A stretch of 64,000 bases of DNA from NCBI GenBank assembly GCA_002352205.1, contig DEHZ01000015.1, positions 1-64,000 of the forward strand. The letters are read 5' to 3'. A model generated the notes under the pieces. That model was not told where the DNA came from. It did not search any database and worked only from the letters and a program-made list of their open reading frames with translations. The stretch is from Flavobacterium sp. UBA2787 (GTDB taxonomy: Bacteria; Bacteroidota; Bacteroidia; Flavobacteriales; Flavobacteriaceae). A program made the position numbers and the translations under genes. Of the stretch, positions 1 through 8,859 are shown piece after piece. How positions within the stretch are numbered: the stretch's first letter is position 1; each line of letters opens with the position of its first letter.

Positions 1-53
1 AAGAACAACACGCAGAGAACAGACGAAGTGAGTTCTTGATTGTGAAGAAGTAA
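1..53 (+). CDS. C-terminal end of a probable OmpA-family protein (partial)
   Basis: An open frame enters from the left edge (codons in phase with base 3) and ends with TAA at 51-53. It encodes about 16 residues ending AENRRSEFLIVKK. The Asn-Arg-Arg-x-Glu-Phe ending is typical of the last strand of the OmpA peptidoglycan-binding domain. A strong terminator follows 24 bases later, which supports a real gene end. Only the tail is visible, so the family call is tentative. Confidence 0.5.
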   Translation, partial: EQHAENRRSEFLIVKK

Positions 54-76
54 GATATCAAAACTAAATAATTGTA

Positions 77-110
77 AACCGGACTTTCTAAGGAGAGTCC
101 GGTTTTTTTT
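77..110 (+). terminator. Rho-independent terminator
   Basis: A long stem (AAACCGGACT pairing with AGTCCGGTTT, extended inward to a TAAG loop) is followed by eight T. It ends the transcript of the partial gene at the left edge. Confidence 0.85.
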
Positions 111-343
111 ATTGGTTAGCCTTTTTTTAATTATAATGATTAAAAAAGAATACTTATAATGCGAAAAAACAGCAATTAATTCCTTTAAGTAACTTAATCT
201 ACTTTGATATCTTTACGTTGCAATAAAAGCGATGTTGTTGAACTATGGGTATACTCAAAAACAGAAATATAATCGTGATAAATTTGAGCTTTAATTCTTA
301 AACATATTGCAGTCAAGTTGACTATGATATGTTTTGTAAGCAT
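111..343. other. Intergenic stretch without a recognised gene
   Basis: About 230 bases of AT-rich DNA lie between two terminators. The longest frame from an ATG on the plus strand is about 20 codons (around 234-296) and resembles nothing I know. I see no tRNA-like fold or repeat. A small RNA cannot be excluded, but nothing supports one. Confidence 0.4.
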
Positions 344-370
344 AAAAAAAGAGGCTGTTAAGCCTCTTTT
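344..370 (-). terminator. Terminator of the TonB receptor/lipoprotein operon
   Basis: The hairpin AAAAGAGGCT-TAAC-AGCCTCTTTT on the minus strand is followed by a T run. It lies 20 bases past the stop of the last gene in the minus-strand operon. Confidence 0.8.
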
Positions 371-389
371 GATAAAATATAAATTTATA

Positions 390-851
390 TTATTCTTCTT
401 CTTTTATTAATTTAAGAAAAACTAATTCATCAGTATCTTTGTCAGTATAACTAATTTGAATTTCAGTATAAGTCAAAGATATTATCGTAAAGTAATCGGT
501 AACGTTTTGATTTTCTTCCTCTTCTTCCTCATCAATATAACTTAGCGATAAAATATTATTATTTAATTCATAACTGCCTAATTGCTGCGAATTTTCACAA
601 ACTGAACCGACTAGTTGAAAATCATTCTTTTCATAGGAACCATTGTTGTTGAGAATCAAGTTGTTTTTTTCACAACCTTCATCATTTACATAACTTTGAT
701 ATACCAAAACATTTTGAGCGTTAATTGCTCCTATTTGATCCCAAACCCATTTACCAGATAAATAATCAGGAGTAACATAGGTAATACCATCATCTGATTC
801 ACAAGAGAGAAAGGTTGAGATGGTTAAAAGTACTATAAATATTTTTTTCAT
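390..851 (-). CDS. Lipocalin-like lipoprotein
   Basis: A 153-residue protein with a lipoprotein signal peptide ending in the box FLSC (Cys17). The mature part has the layout of small flavobacterial lipocalin-like lipoproteins: a GKWVW start, conserved Cys residues near the middle, repeated short beta-strand segments with NNG turns, and LTYTEIQI near the end. A run of seven acidic residues sits around position 110. It is the third gene of the operon, five bases after the DUF5689 gene and directly before a terminator. It is probably a membrane-anchored binding partner of the upstream receptor. The ligand is unknown and the fold assignment rests on pattern only. Confidence 0.65.
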   Translation of the reverse strand: MKKIFIVLLTISTFLSCESDDGITYVTPDYLSGKWVWDQIGAINAQNVLVYQSYVNDEGCEKNNLILNNNGSYEKNDFQLVGSVCENSQQLGSYELNNNILSLSYIDEEEEEENQNVTDYFTIISLTYTEIQISYTDKDTDELVFLKLIKEEE

Positions 852-856
852 ATTAA

Positions 857-2215
857 TTATTGTCCTAAAAATTCTACATTATCAACTTGATAAGTTGTTG
901 TTACTCCTGTACTTGAACCTTGGTAACGGAAAGAAATGTAAACATTGTTACTGGTAATTGAAGATAAATCAACCAACATACCATAGAAATTTGTTGCATA
1001 TGAAGTATCTGTGATTGAAGCAATTGAAGTTGGTAATTCTGTCCAAGTAGCAGCATTTATTTCACCCGCAGTACCGCCTCCATTATAATCTGTAGAGTAC
1101 CAAACGGTTAATCCAACACCATTATAAAAACCAGTTTTAACTCCGAATCTCATGAAAGAACTAGTAAATTGACTTAAATCTATTGCAGGTGTTATTAATC
1201 TAGCATCTACATTATTCTCGTTAGTACCGAAAGCTGACATTTGAGCATATTTGTTATTGCTGAACAGTCTTGCTTCCCATCTTTCTGTTCCATTCATGGA
1301 TACATTGGACCATCCTGGTAAACTAACCCAAATATTATTACCGGTATTTGGTAAACTTTCAAAGTTTTCGGTGAAAAATGGTGGAGCTAATCTAGGCTGA
1401 TCTAGTTTAATATCACTTTCATAACGAGCAACAAACTGATAATCATTATTGAACCTTGTTAGAATACCTCTGATTTTACCGCTTCCTGTTTGAACAGGTT
1501 TTCCCGCATAAGCAGCAAAACTACTTGTTCTAAAAATTACATTTTGACCTGAATTATCTACTAATAAATGGTTTGTAGCTCCACCAACAGTGTTTGAAGC
1601 TCCTTCAACATAATATGTTTTATCTAAAGCAGCCTCAACAAATTGAACAGCATTAAGTTCAACCAATTTATTGATATTACTGTCGTTTAAAAGTTCACTG
1701 ATTGATAGCGTTTGAACTAACTCATCTTCATTAACAACTGTACATGATTTTATAATTGAACTTTGAACCTGAGTTCTTGATAATCTACCAACAGAGGGGA
1801 TGTTAGATGTACTTACAAATAAACCACCAATTCTCATTCCTCCAAAAGACACATCAGTATATAAGTTTTGCATTTTAATAAATACTTTTCTACCTGGTTC
1901 ATAGGAAGCAAATGAACTTTCTATATCTACCGGCACACTAAAAGCTTTACTTCCATCTAATGTTTGCATAGAGATAGATTTAAAAAAGTTACCGCCTCTA
2001 TCACTAGAAACTACGTATGCTTCTATAACATCATTTTCAGTATATTGAGTAACAGTTGAAGTTGCAGGTATTTCAGCAACCTCTTTTGTTTTTACTAAAG
2101 ATGTATCTACACATCCAAAAGTTGGGGTTTGATAATCGTCATCGTTAACACAGCTGGAAAATGTTCCTACTGTAATTGCTAGTAATAGCATTGATTTATA
2201 AAAAGTTGTCTTCAT
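857..2215 (-). CDS. DUF5689 domain lipoprotein with C-terminal jelly-roll (choice-of-anchor J-like) domain
   Basis: A 452-residue lipoprotein with lipobox FSSC (Cys22), followed by the Asp-rich +2 region common in surface lipoproteins of Bacteroidota. Residues about 40-275 match the DUF5689 pattern: an OB-like beta domain with VIEAYVVSSDRGGNFFKS near the start and a GKIRGILTRFN stretch near the end. Residues about 280-450 look like a carbohydrate-binding-like jelly roll (FTENFESLP start, LITPAIDLS in the middle, YQVDNVEF end). It lies 19 bases after the TonB receptor gene, so it is probably the lipoprotein partner of that receptor, in the position SusD holds in other loci. The substrate is unknown. 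Confidence 0.8.
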   Translation of the reverse strand: MKTTFYKSMLLLAITVGTFSSCVNDDDYQTPTFGCVDTSLVKTKEVAEIPATSTVTQYTENDVIEAYVVSSDRGGNFFKSISMQTLDGSKAFSVPVDIESSFASYEPGRKVFIKMQNLYTDVSFGGMRIGGLFVSTSNIPSVGRLSRTQVQSSIIKSCTVVNEDELVQTLSISELLNDSNINKLVELNAVQFVEAALDKTYYVEGASNTVGGATNHLLVDNSGQNVIFRTSSFAAYAGKPVQTGSGKIRGILTRFNNDYQFVARYESDIKLDQPRLAPPFFTENFESLPNTGNNIWVSLPGWSNVSMNGTERWEARLFSNNKYAQMSAFGTNENNVDARLITPAIDLSQFTSSFMRFGVKTGFYNGVGLTVWYSTDYNGGGTAGEINAATWTELPTSIASITDTSYATNFYGMLVDLSSITSNNVYISFRYQGSSTGVTTTYQVDNVEFLGQ

Positions 2216-2234
2216 AGTATATGTTTTTTTTAAA

Positions 2235-5105
2235 TTAGAAATTGAAATAGAAGTTTATAAAATAGGTTCTTCCAAAACCATAAAAATAACGTGGTGCAAA
2301 AGCAGGTGTTCCGCTAGAAACATCTTGATTGAGTTCTCTATAATTAGCGTTTCTTGCTTGTTCAAATCCACCGGTCTTATAAGTTACATCAAAAATGTTG
2401 TTTATAGAGGCAAAGAAACCGACTGTATTTCTGTTTTTGTTGCTCACTCTCCACGATTTCCCTCCGACTAAATTAACCAATGTAAAGCTATCAAATTTTT
2501 CTTGTTTAAGCAATTCTCTGGCTCTTTCCTCTGTTGCCTCAGGAAAGCTTGCTCCATTAACACTAGCAGGATCTCTAAAGAAGGTATTTGTTCTTAAAAT
2601 TGGAGAAACATCTATATAGGTGTCTGCAAGGTAGTTTACATTTGCTCCAATCCACCAAAATTTTGGATCCCTGTATTCTAAACCAAACGAATAGGCTTGT
2701 TGAGGCATTCCTGGCTGTCTATAATCCTTCATTTTGGCAGTACCTATATTAATAAGTGTTGGTCTGTTTAATGCAGCATTATTATCATTGTTCAACGTTA
2801 CTGTAGGATTGTTTGAGTAAGTATATTGTCCATAAGCGGCAGCGGCAGTTGCTTTGATAGTTGATGTGATTTGGTATTCAATACCTAATTCTGCACCAAT
2901 ATTCAATTTATCTAAATCAGTAACAATTTCTGCCACAAAAGCATCACCTCCATCATCATCAACATCTTCAAAAGTTCCTTCTGCAAAAAAGAAGGATGTT
3001 TCCGTTGCATTTTGAATTTTTGAATAATATGCTGTTAATCTTGCTTTTAGTCTTGGTGCTCTTATGATATAGCTTGCATCAAAAGAAGATATTGTTTCAC
3101 TATCAAGATTATCTATTGTTCTATTATTTAGACGAGCATTTGGAAATGCATTTCTCAATGAAGGAGCTTTGCTCATGTATAAACCATTGAAATTTAATAA
3201 ATGCCTTCCGGTTATTTTATAGGTTAAACCACCTTTAAAACCAAAGTTGTCAAATATTTGTTTATCCCCTTTTCCAAATGAATTATTTGGATAGATTCCA
3301 TTTCTGTAAAGCCCTTCTCTTTGATAACTTGCTCTGGAATATGATTGTGCTACATAAAAATCTACTTTACTGTAAGTAAACTTAAATTGAGTAAAAGCGT
3401 CTATATTATTTGCAAACAAGTTGTAGTTGTATCCAAATCGGTCGCCAACACCAACAATTCTATCAGGATTGTTTAAGTCTGTTTGTTGAGCCGATCCTGT
3501 TTGAAAATTATCTATATCGTTGTAAAATGCACCACCCAATAAATCTGTTAAATATTGAAAATTTTCAGATTTTAACCTTCTGAAGGTAAAGCCTGCATTC
3601 ATAACAATATTATCAGCTAGTTGTGTATTTAAAATAGAATTAGCAGTTAATAACTTATCATCTATTCTGTCCTCATATAAAACATATTTACTTTGTATTG
3701 GATTTCTAATCTCATTTCCATTTTCATCTTCACCAACTAATTCAGTATTTGAATTATACATTAAATTCCAATCAATTTGTTGGTTTGATAAGAAAGGTGC
3801 GTTTAATGCTCCAATTAATTCAGGTGTTGGAACCCCTCCTAAACCTCCGGGTTGAAATGCAGATTGAGGAACGTTGCCAATGTCTGTACTATAAAGAGAC
3901 GTAAAATAACTCGGTAAATTTCTGTAGTATGTTGGGTCAGGATTTCTAGCATTTTGAAAATCAATTCTTGAATTTCCTATTTTACCAAATTGATAGGATA
4001 CATTCGTATTCAAATTGGTTTTAGGACTAACTTTCCAATAATGACTTAGCATAAAAATAGGTTCTTCAACATCTCTATCTCTGGAATTTCTTTTCTTTCC
4101 ATCTTGCCATCCCCAAAAAGAGTTATATTTTGTTCCAGCAATACTAGTGATTTCGTCTGTGTTAGAAGAATTTCGACCTCTGCTATTTTGAGCATAGATT
4201 GAGGTAAAATTTAAACTGTGCTTGCTGTTAATTCTTTTTTCAACACTGGCAAATACAGAATTTGCACTATAATCTGTTCCTTCAAAATAACCTTCTTCAG
4301 CCCATCTTCTTCCGGCAGATATAACAAAAGCCCAACCGTTTTTATCCATACCGGAAACATGAGTACCCATCATCCTCCAATTGTAATTGGTGTTTGTTCC
4401 GGAAAATGAAATCCTTGATCCTTTTCTATATAAAGATGCTCTTGTATTAATTTCTTGTGTTCCTAGAGCACCACCAAATGTATAATCTGATGGAGCAGAA
4501 CCCATTGTAAACTCTTGATTTCTTGTTGCATCGTTCAAGCCACCCCAGTTACCCCATTGTGGTCTACCGTCAAGAATTTTGTTCATCACTATACCATTAA
4601 TCATAGTAGTACCATACTCATTGTCTAAACCTCTAACTCTAAATCGAGCTTGTCCCCAATTAAAAGCAGCTGTTTGTTGAAATGGATCTCTTGAGGCTTG
4701 AAGTAAACCTGCAGTATTGTCTGAACCGGTTCCATCATCACCCAAATCGTTTTCTGTAATTGTAATCAAACTCAATTGTTGTTCAATTGTTACATCTTCT
4801 TCAACAACGATAACACCGAGGTCTAAGATTTCTCCGCTTACAACATCAATACTTAAAAGCTTTGGCGTAAATCCATCACTTTTTAATTGAAGAAATTGAG
4901 CCCCTTCTGGAATGCTTTCTAAAACAAATGCACCTTCAGAATTTGTCAATTTCATTAACGTTGTGTTTTGAATAGTTACAACAACACTCTGTAATGGCCT
5001 TTGAGTTTTAGAATCTACCACAACACCCTTGACTCCTCCTGAGTTCTGTGCAAATCCAAAAAACACTTGCATTACAAGTAAAATGCTAAAAACAAGTTTT
5101 TTCAT
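2235..5105 (-). CDS. TonB-dependent outer membrane receptor with carboxypeptidase-regulatory-like N-domain
   Basis: A 956-residue receptor. A signal peptide (about 1-19, ending FGFAQ) is followed by a carboxypeptidase-regulatory-like beta domain (GVVVDSKTQRPLQSVVVTIQ, about 25-110), a plug (FRVRGLDNEYGTTMINGI around 155-175) and a long 22-strand-type barrel ending in the aromatic FYFNF. There is no SusD gene; the partner is the DUF5689 lipoprotein directly downstream. It heads a three-gene operon with a -7 box upstream and a terminator at the end. The divergent neighbour is a secreted endonuclease/phosphatase, so phosphodiester or nucleotide scavenging is one possible role. That role is inference only. 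Confidence 0.88.
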   Translation of the reverse strand: MKKLVFSILLVMQVFFGFAQNSGGVKGVVVDSKTQRPLQSVVVTIQNTTLMKLTNSEGAFVLESIPEGAQFLQLKSDGFTPKLLSIDVVSGEILDLGVIVVEEDVTIEQQLSLITITENDLGDDGTGSDNTAGLLQASRDPFQQTAAFNWGQARFRVRGLDNEYGTTMINGIVMNKILDGRPQWGNWGGLNDATRNQEFTMGSAPSDYTFGGALGTQEINTRASLYRKGSRISFSGTNTNYNWRMMGTHVSGMDKNGWAFVISAGRRWAEEGYFEGTDYSANSVFASVEKRINSKHSLNFTSIYAQNSRGRNSSNTDEITSIAGTKYNSFWGWQDGKKRNSRDRDVEEPIFMLSHYWKVSPKTNLNTNVSYQFGKIGNSRIDFQNARNPDPTYYRNLPSYFTSLYSTDIGNVPQSAFQPGGLGGVPTPELIGALNAPFLSNQQIDWNLMYNSNTELVGEDENGNEIRNPIQSKYVLYEDRIDDKLLTANSILNTQLADNIVMNAGFTFRRLKSENFQYLTDLLGGAFYNDIDNFQTGSAQQTDLNNPDRIVGVGDRFGYNYNLFANNIDAFTQFKFTYSKVDFYVAQSYSRASYQREGLYRNGIYPNNSFGKGDKQIFDNFGFKGGLTYKITGRHLLNFNGLYMSKAPSLRNAFPNARLNNRTIDNLDSETISSFDASYIIRAPRLKARLTAYYSKIQNATETSFFFAEGTFEDVDDDGGDAFVAEIVTDLDKLNIGAELGIEYQITSTIKATAAAAYGQYTYSNNPTVTLNNDNNAALNRPTLINIGTAKMKDYRQPGMPQQAYSFGLEYRDPKFWWIGANVNYLADTYIDVSPILRTNTFFRDPASVNGASFPEATEERARELLKQEKFDSFTLVNLVGGKSWRVSNKNRNTVGFFASINNIFDVTYKTGGFEQARNANYRELNQDVSSGTPAFAPRYFYGFGRTYFINFYFNF

Positions 5106-5161
5106 AAATAAAAATAAAGTTAATTTAACTCGTGTTAAGTTAATTATTTCTTAACAGCCCG

Positions 5162-5169
5162 CAAATGTA
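5162..5169 (-). promoter_or_regulatory. -7 promoter box for the TonB receptor operon
   Basis: TACATTTG on the minus strand fits the Bacteroidota -7 consensus TAnnTTTG exactly. It lies 57 bases upstream of the receptor start. No convincing -33 TTG is seen at the usual spacing. Confidence 0.5.
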
Positions 5170-5189
5170 CATTATTTAATAATATTATT

Positions 5190-5197
5190 TACTTTTG
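5190..5197 (+). promoter_or_regulatory. -7 promoter box for the endonuclease/phosphatase gene
   Basis: TACTTTTG matches TAnnTTTG and lies 46 bases before the start codon. It stands back to back with the receptor promoter in a 137-base divergent spacer. The -33 region is not clear. Confidence 0.45.
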
Positions 5198-5242
5198 GTG
5201 CGAAGTTTGTATCAAACTTGACAGTAATTTAATATACAATTT

Positions 5243-6283
5243 ATGAAAATTAAACAATTTCTTGCCGCTTTTCTTGTGATTTCTTCAATGAATAGTGTCA
5301 TTGCTCAGGACAAAAAATTTAAAGTGCATACCGTCGCTTTCTATAATCTTGAAAATTTATTCGATACCAAAGACGACGAAAATGTAAATGATTCAGAATA
5401 TACACCGGCTCAAGGTTGGACAAACGAAAAATATCAACAAAAACTGCAAAACTTATCTAGAGTAATTTCTGAAATAGGAACCAGCGAACAACAAACCAAT
5501 TCTCCTGTTGTTTTAGGAGTTTGCGAAATTGAAAACAGAGGCGTTTTAGAAGACCTTATTAAACAACCCAAATTAGCTTCCAAAGATTACGGAATAGTAC
5601 ACTACGATTCTCCAGACGGAAGAGGAATCGACACCGGTTTCCTTTATCAAAAGAAACATTTCACACCAACAAGTTCAGCGAATATTCCATTAATTATTAA
5701 AAATATTGACGGTAGCGGTAAACGTGTTTACACCAGAGACCAATTATTAGTGTCCGGTTATCTTGACGGCGAAGAAATGCATTTCATCGTAAACCACTGG
5801 CCATCCCGTTCCGGAGGCGAAAAAAGAAGCAGCCCTTACCGTGAAGCGGCCGGAGCTTTGAACAAAAAAATCATCGATTCACTTCAAAAAATCAACCCAG
5901 ATGCCAAAGTAATCACGATGGGCGATTTAAACGACGGACCGTATAATAAAAGCGTAAAAAAATTCTTAGGAGCAAAAGCCAAAAAAGAAGAGGTAGAACC
6001 AGGTGGAACATACAACCCAATGGAAGAAATGTCTAACAAAGGAATCGGTTCACTTGCGTATCGCGATGCGTGGGATTTATTCGACCAAATAATTTTCACT
6101 GAACCTTTCATCAGAAAAGATTACTCTTCTTTCCGTTTTTGGAAAGCAGGCGTTTTCAACAAACCTTATTTAGTGCAGACTACAGGTCAATATAAAGGTT
6201 ATCCGCTAAGAAATTCACCGGCAGAACCCGGTTTCAGCGATCACTTTGCCGTCTATGCTTATCTGATAAAAGAAGTAAAATAA
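5243..6283 (+). CDS. Secreted endonuclease/exonuclease/phosphatase family protein
   Basis: A 346-residue protein with a signal peptide (about 1-21, cleavage near VIAQ). It carries the metal-dependent DNase I-like fold motifs in order: FYNLENLFDT (Asn ligand), GVCEIENRGVL (Glu metal ligand), VNHWPSR (catalytic His), MGDLNDGP (Asp/Asn) and FSDHFAVYAYL (final Asp-His pair). Such enzymes hydrolyse phosphodiesters in nucleic acids or inositol phosphates. The signal peptide places it outside the cytoplasm. It is divergent from a TonB receptor/DUF5689 operon, which suggests a shared nutrient-scavenging role. It ends at a clear terminator. Confidence 0.88.
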   Translation: MKIKQFLAAFLVISSMNSVIAQDKKFKVHTVAFYNLENLFDTKDDENVNDSEYTPAQGWTNEKYQQKLQNLSRVISEIGTSEQQTNSPVVLGVCEIENRGVLEDLIKQPKLASKDYGIVHYDSPDGRGIDTGFLYQKKHFTPTSSANIPLIIKNIDGSGKRVYTRDQLLVSGYLDGEEMHFIVNHWPSRSGGEKRSSPYREAAGALNKKIIDSLQKINPDAKVITMGDLNDGPYNKSVKKFLGAKAKKEEVEPGGTYNPMEEMSNKGIGSLAYRDAWDLFDQIIFTEPFIRKDYSSFRFWKAGVFNKPYLVQTTGQYKGYPLRNSPAEPGFSDHFAVYAYLIKEVK

Positions 6284-6287
6284 ATTC

Positions 6288-6315
6288 AAAAGCCGATTCA
6301 TTTCGGCTTTTTTTA
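6288..6315 (+). terminator. Rho-independent terminator
   Basis: The stem AGCCGA/TCGGCT with flanking A and T runs is followed by seven T, just after the endonuclease/phosphatase gene. Confidence 0.8.
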
Positions 6316-6346
6316 TTTCGTAAATTTACAGTTCAAAAATAAAATT

Positions 6347-6883
6347 ATGGCAATCCAAAAACCATTCAATCTTAACCAATGGATTGAAGAAAACCGTCAC
6401 CTACTCAAACCACCCGTTGGAAACAAAAATATCTATGTCGATTCCGGTGATTACATCGTAATGGTTGTTGCAGGTCCAAACGCCCGAAAAGACTATCATT
6501 ACAACGAAACCGAAGAACTTTTCTACCAACTTGAAGGTAACATTACCGTTTATGTTCAAGACAACGGAGAAAAAATCGCAATGCAACTTGGTCCCGGCGA
6601 TATGTTTTTACTACCCGCCAAAACGCCACATTCACCCGTTCGTCAAGAAAATTCAATCGGTTTAGTCGTCGAAAGAAAACGTATCGGACAAGAAATTCCC
6701 GACGGATTACTCTGGTTCTGCGACAATTGTAACCATAAATTATACGAAGTCTATTTTGAACTCAAAGACATCGAAAAAGACTTTTTAGCCCATTTTCAAC
6801 ATTTCTATAACTCCAAAGAACTTAGAACCTGCCAAAATTGCGGCACAATTATGGAAACCGATCCCCGATTCGTCGCCAAGTAA
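6347..6883 (+). CDS. nbaC: 3-hydroxyanthranilate 3,4-dioxygenase
   Basis: A 178-residue cupin enzyme that opens the ring of 3-hydroxyanthranilate in the kynurenine pathway, leading to quinolinate/NAD or to tryptophan degradation. The catalytic iron ligands are all present at the positions known for the bacterial enzyme: His51, Glu57 and His95. The C-terminal rubredoxin-like iron site is also intact, with Cys125-x2-Cys128 and Cys162-x2-Cys165. Length and numbering fit the family without gaps, so the annotation is firm. An aldehyde dehydrogenase gene follows 300 bases later on the same strand, separated by repeats. A TAAATTTA element 16-30 bases upstream resembles the -7 box with one mismatch. 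Confidence 0.95.
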   Translation: MAIQKPFNLNQWIEENRHLLKPPVGNKNIYVDSGDYIVMVVAGPNARKDYHYNETEELFYQLEGNITVYVQDNGEKIAMQLGPGDMFLLPAKTPHSPVRQENSIGLVVERKRIGQEIPDGLLWFCDNCNHKLYEVYFELKDIEKDFLAHFQHFYNSKELRTCQNCGTIMETDPRFVAK

Positions 6884-6891
6884 ACTTGAAA

Positions 6892-6931
6892 CCTGACACG
6901 AGCCTAAAAGGCGACTGGCGAAGCAAACTTG
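6892..6931 (+). repeat. Degraded copy of the CGAGCGATAGCGAACTGGC repeat
   Basis: GACACGAGC...GCGACTGGCGAAGCAA here matches, on the opposite strand and with a changed middle, the repeat found at 9326-9392 and inside metG at 36581-36647. It begins within ten bases of the dioxygenase stop codon. Confidence 0.5.
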
Positions 6932-6950
6932 AAACTAAAATTACGGCAGA

Positions 6951-7103
6951 CAATTCCCACTGTCCGTTACAAGTTTTTCAAGAAAAATTAAGTTTTGCAA
7001 GCCACCCAAAGAGCTTCCGTTGGTCGCTTTTGTTTGGCAGCAAAACTAAAAATTTTTCTTGAAAAAGCTTTCCACTACCATCGGGGCTGCAATTCACTGC
7101 TCC
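6951..7103. repeat. 153-bp MITE-like hairpin repeat, copy 1
   Basis: The element has a conserved left end (ATTCCCACTGTCCGTTACAAG), a long inverted repeat (AAGTTTTTCAAGAAAAATT pairing with AATTTTTCTTGAAAAAGCTT), a conserved centre (GAGCTTCC..TTGGTCGC) and a conserved right end (GCTTTCCACTACCATCGGGG). A second copy of the same 153-base length is at 38306-38458. The rest of the 300-base gap between the dioxygenase and aldehyde dehydrogenase genes is short spacer. Confidence 0.75.
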
Positions 7104-7183
7104 ACAACAAAATCAGTTTTCCAAAACAAAAAAAATCGGTATCTTCGCAAAAAAATATAACAAAAACCTTTAAAAAAGTTATA

Positions 7184-8737
7184 ATGTCAACAATCGCACA
7201 ACAATTCGGTATGACCGAAGCCCTGGAAATATTAGGTATAAAACCCATCAACGAAGGAACTTCCACCGGAAACAACCATTTTTCCAATGGCGAACTCATC
7301 GAAAGTTATTCTCCCGTAGATGGTCAATTAATCGCAAAAGTAAAAGCATCCACCGCAGCCGATTACGAAAAAGTAATGCAAGCTGCCACCGAAGCGTTCA
7401 AAACTTTTCGCCTAATGCCGGCTCCTCATCGTGGCGAAATCGTTCGTCAGTTTGGCGAAAAATTGAGAAAATACAAAGAACCACTCGGAAAATTAGTTTC
7501 CTACGAAATGGGGAAATCACTCCAAGAAGGTTACGGTGAAGTACAAGAAATGATTGACATCTGCGATTTTGCAGTTGGTTTATCACGTCAATTACACGGT
7601 TTAACGATGCATTCAGAACGTCCCGGACACAGAATGTACGAACAATATCATCCGCTTGGCGTAGTCGGAATTATTTCGGCTTTTAACTTTCCGGTTGCCG
7701 TTTGGTCTTGGAATACCGCTTTGGCTTGGATTTGCGGTGACGTTTGCGTTTGGAAACCATCCGAAAAAACTCCACTTTGTGGCGTTGCTTGTCAAAACAT
7801 CATTGCCGAAGTCTTGAAAGAAAATAATTTACCGGAAGGAATCTCGTGTTTAATCAACGGTGATTACAAAGTAGGAGAATTAATGACGCACGATAAACGT
7901 GTTCCTTTAGTTTCTGCAACCGGTTCAACCCGAATGGGTAAAATTGTTGCTCAAGCTTGTGCTGCTCGTTTAGGAAATTCATTGCTTGAACTAGGCGGAA
8001 ACAACGCCATCATCGTCACTCCGGATGCCGACATCAAAATGACTGTTATTGGAGCCGTTTTTGGAGCAGTTGGAACTGCCGGACAACGTTGTACTTCTAC
8101 TAGACGATTAATCATTCACGAAAGTATTTATGATAAAGTAAAAGATGCCATTGTTTCAGCTTACAATCAATTACGCATCGGAAATCCGTTAGATCAAAAC
8201 AACCACGTTGGCCCGCTAATTGATGTTGATGCTGTAGAACCATACAAAAAAGCCTTAGAAAAAGTAGTTTCCGAAGGCGGAAAACTAATCGTTCCGGGCG
8301 GTGTTTTATCCGGAGAAGGTTATGAAAGTGGTTGTTATGTAAAACCCGCAATCGCCGAAGCAAACAATTCATTTGAAATTGTTCAACACGAAACTTTTGC
8401 ACCGGTTTTATATTTACTAAAATATTCCGGCGATGTGCACAATGCGATCGAAATTCAAAATGGTGTTGCACAAGGATTATCATCAGCAATTATGACTAAT
8501 AATTTGCGTGAAGCAGAAGCTTTTCTATCCGTTGCCGGTTCCGATTGTGGAATTGCCAACGTAAACATAGGAACTTCCGGTGCCGAAATCGGTGGAGCTT
8601 TTGGTGGCGAAAAAGACACAGGCGGAGGTCGCGAATCAGGTTCTGATGCTTGGAAAATTTATATGCGAAGACAAACCAATACAATCAATTATACTACTAG
8701 TTTGCCTTTGGCACAAGGAATTAAATTTGATTTGTAG
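7184..8737 (+). CDS. Aldehyde dehydrogenase, ALDH7/antiquitin type (probable piperideine-6-carboxylate dehydrogenase)
   Basis: A 517-residue NAD-dependent aldehyde dehydrogenase. The start MSTIAQQFGMTEALE is chosen because the open frame upstream runs through a dispersed repeat. Catalytic residues are in place: Glu269 in LLELGGNN and Cys303 in GQRCTSTRR. The pattern PVDGQLIAKV, ISAFNFPVAVWSWN and SGSDAWKIYMRRQTNTINY is that of ALDH7, which oxidises alpha-aminoadipate semialdehyde in lysine catabolism. It follows 3-hydroxyanthranilate dioxygenase, so a role in kynurenine-derived semialdehyde oxidation is an alternative. Family features favour the lysine route. A terminator follows 34 bases after the stop. 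Confidence 0.88.
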   Translation: MSTIAQQFGMTEALEILGIKPINEGTSTGNNHFSNGELIESYSPVDGQLIAKVKASTAADYEKVMQAATEAFKTFRLMPAPHRGEIVRQFGEKLRKYKEPLGKLVSYEMGKSLQEGYGEVQEMIDICDFAVGLSRQLHGLTMHSERPGHRMYEQYHPLGVVGIISAFNFPVAVWSWNTALAWICGDVCVWKPSEKTPLCGVACQNIIAEVLKENNLPEGISCLINGDYKVGELMTHDKRVPLVSATGSTRMGKIVAQACAARLGNSLLELGGNNAIIVTPDADIKMTVIGAVFGAVGTAGQRCTSTRRLIIHESIYDKVKDAIVSAYNQLRIGNPLDQNNHVGPLIDVDAVEPYKKALEKVVSEGGKLIVPGGVLSGEGYESGCYVKPAIAEANNSFEIVQHETFAPVLYLLKYSGDVHNAIEIQNGVAQGLSSAIMTNNLREAEAFLSVAGSDCGIANVNIGTSGAEIGGAFGGEKDTGGGRESGSDAWKIYMRRQTNTINYTTSLPLAQGIKFDL

Positions 8738-8770
8738 TTTACAAGAATAGAAAAAGAAGAAAGAGAAAAG

Positions 8771-8807
8771 AAAACCTTGCAAATTTTATTATTTGCAGGG
8801 TTTTTTT
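8771..8807 (+). terminator. Rho-independent terminator
   Basis: AACCTTGCAAAT pairs with ATTTGCAGGGTT around a short AT loop and is followed by seven T, after the aldehyde dehydrogenase gene. Confidence 0.8.
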
Positions 8808-8859
8808 ACGCAACTTTTTCATTGTTTTAGCATCTATTCAATAATCAAAAAATAAACAC

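Noticed and set aside
111..343. Possible small RNA or very short gene in the first intergenic region
   Set aside because: A 20-codon frame and weak promoter-like words are present, but there is no stable structure or conserved feature to support it.
6995..7183. N-terminal extension of the aldehyde dehydrogenase frame
   Set aside because: It runs through the 153-bp repeat, has no family similarity, and the ATG at 7184 gives the normal N-terminus.
8112..8684. Antisense frames opposite the aldehyde dehydrogenase
   Set aside because: The real gene on the other strand has complete motifs; the antisense products are low-complexity and Leu/Arg-rich.
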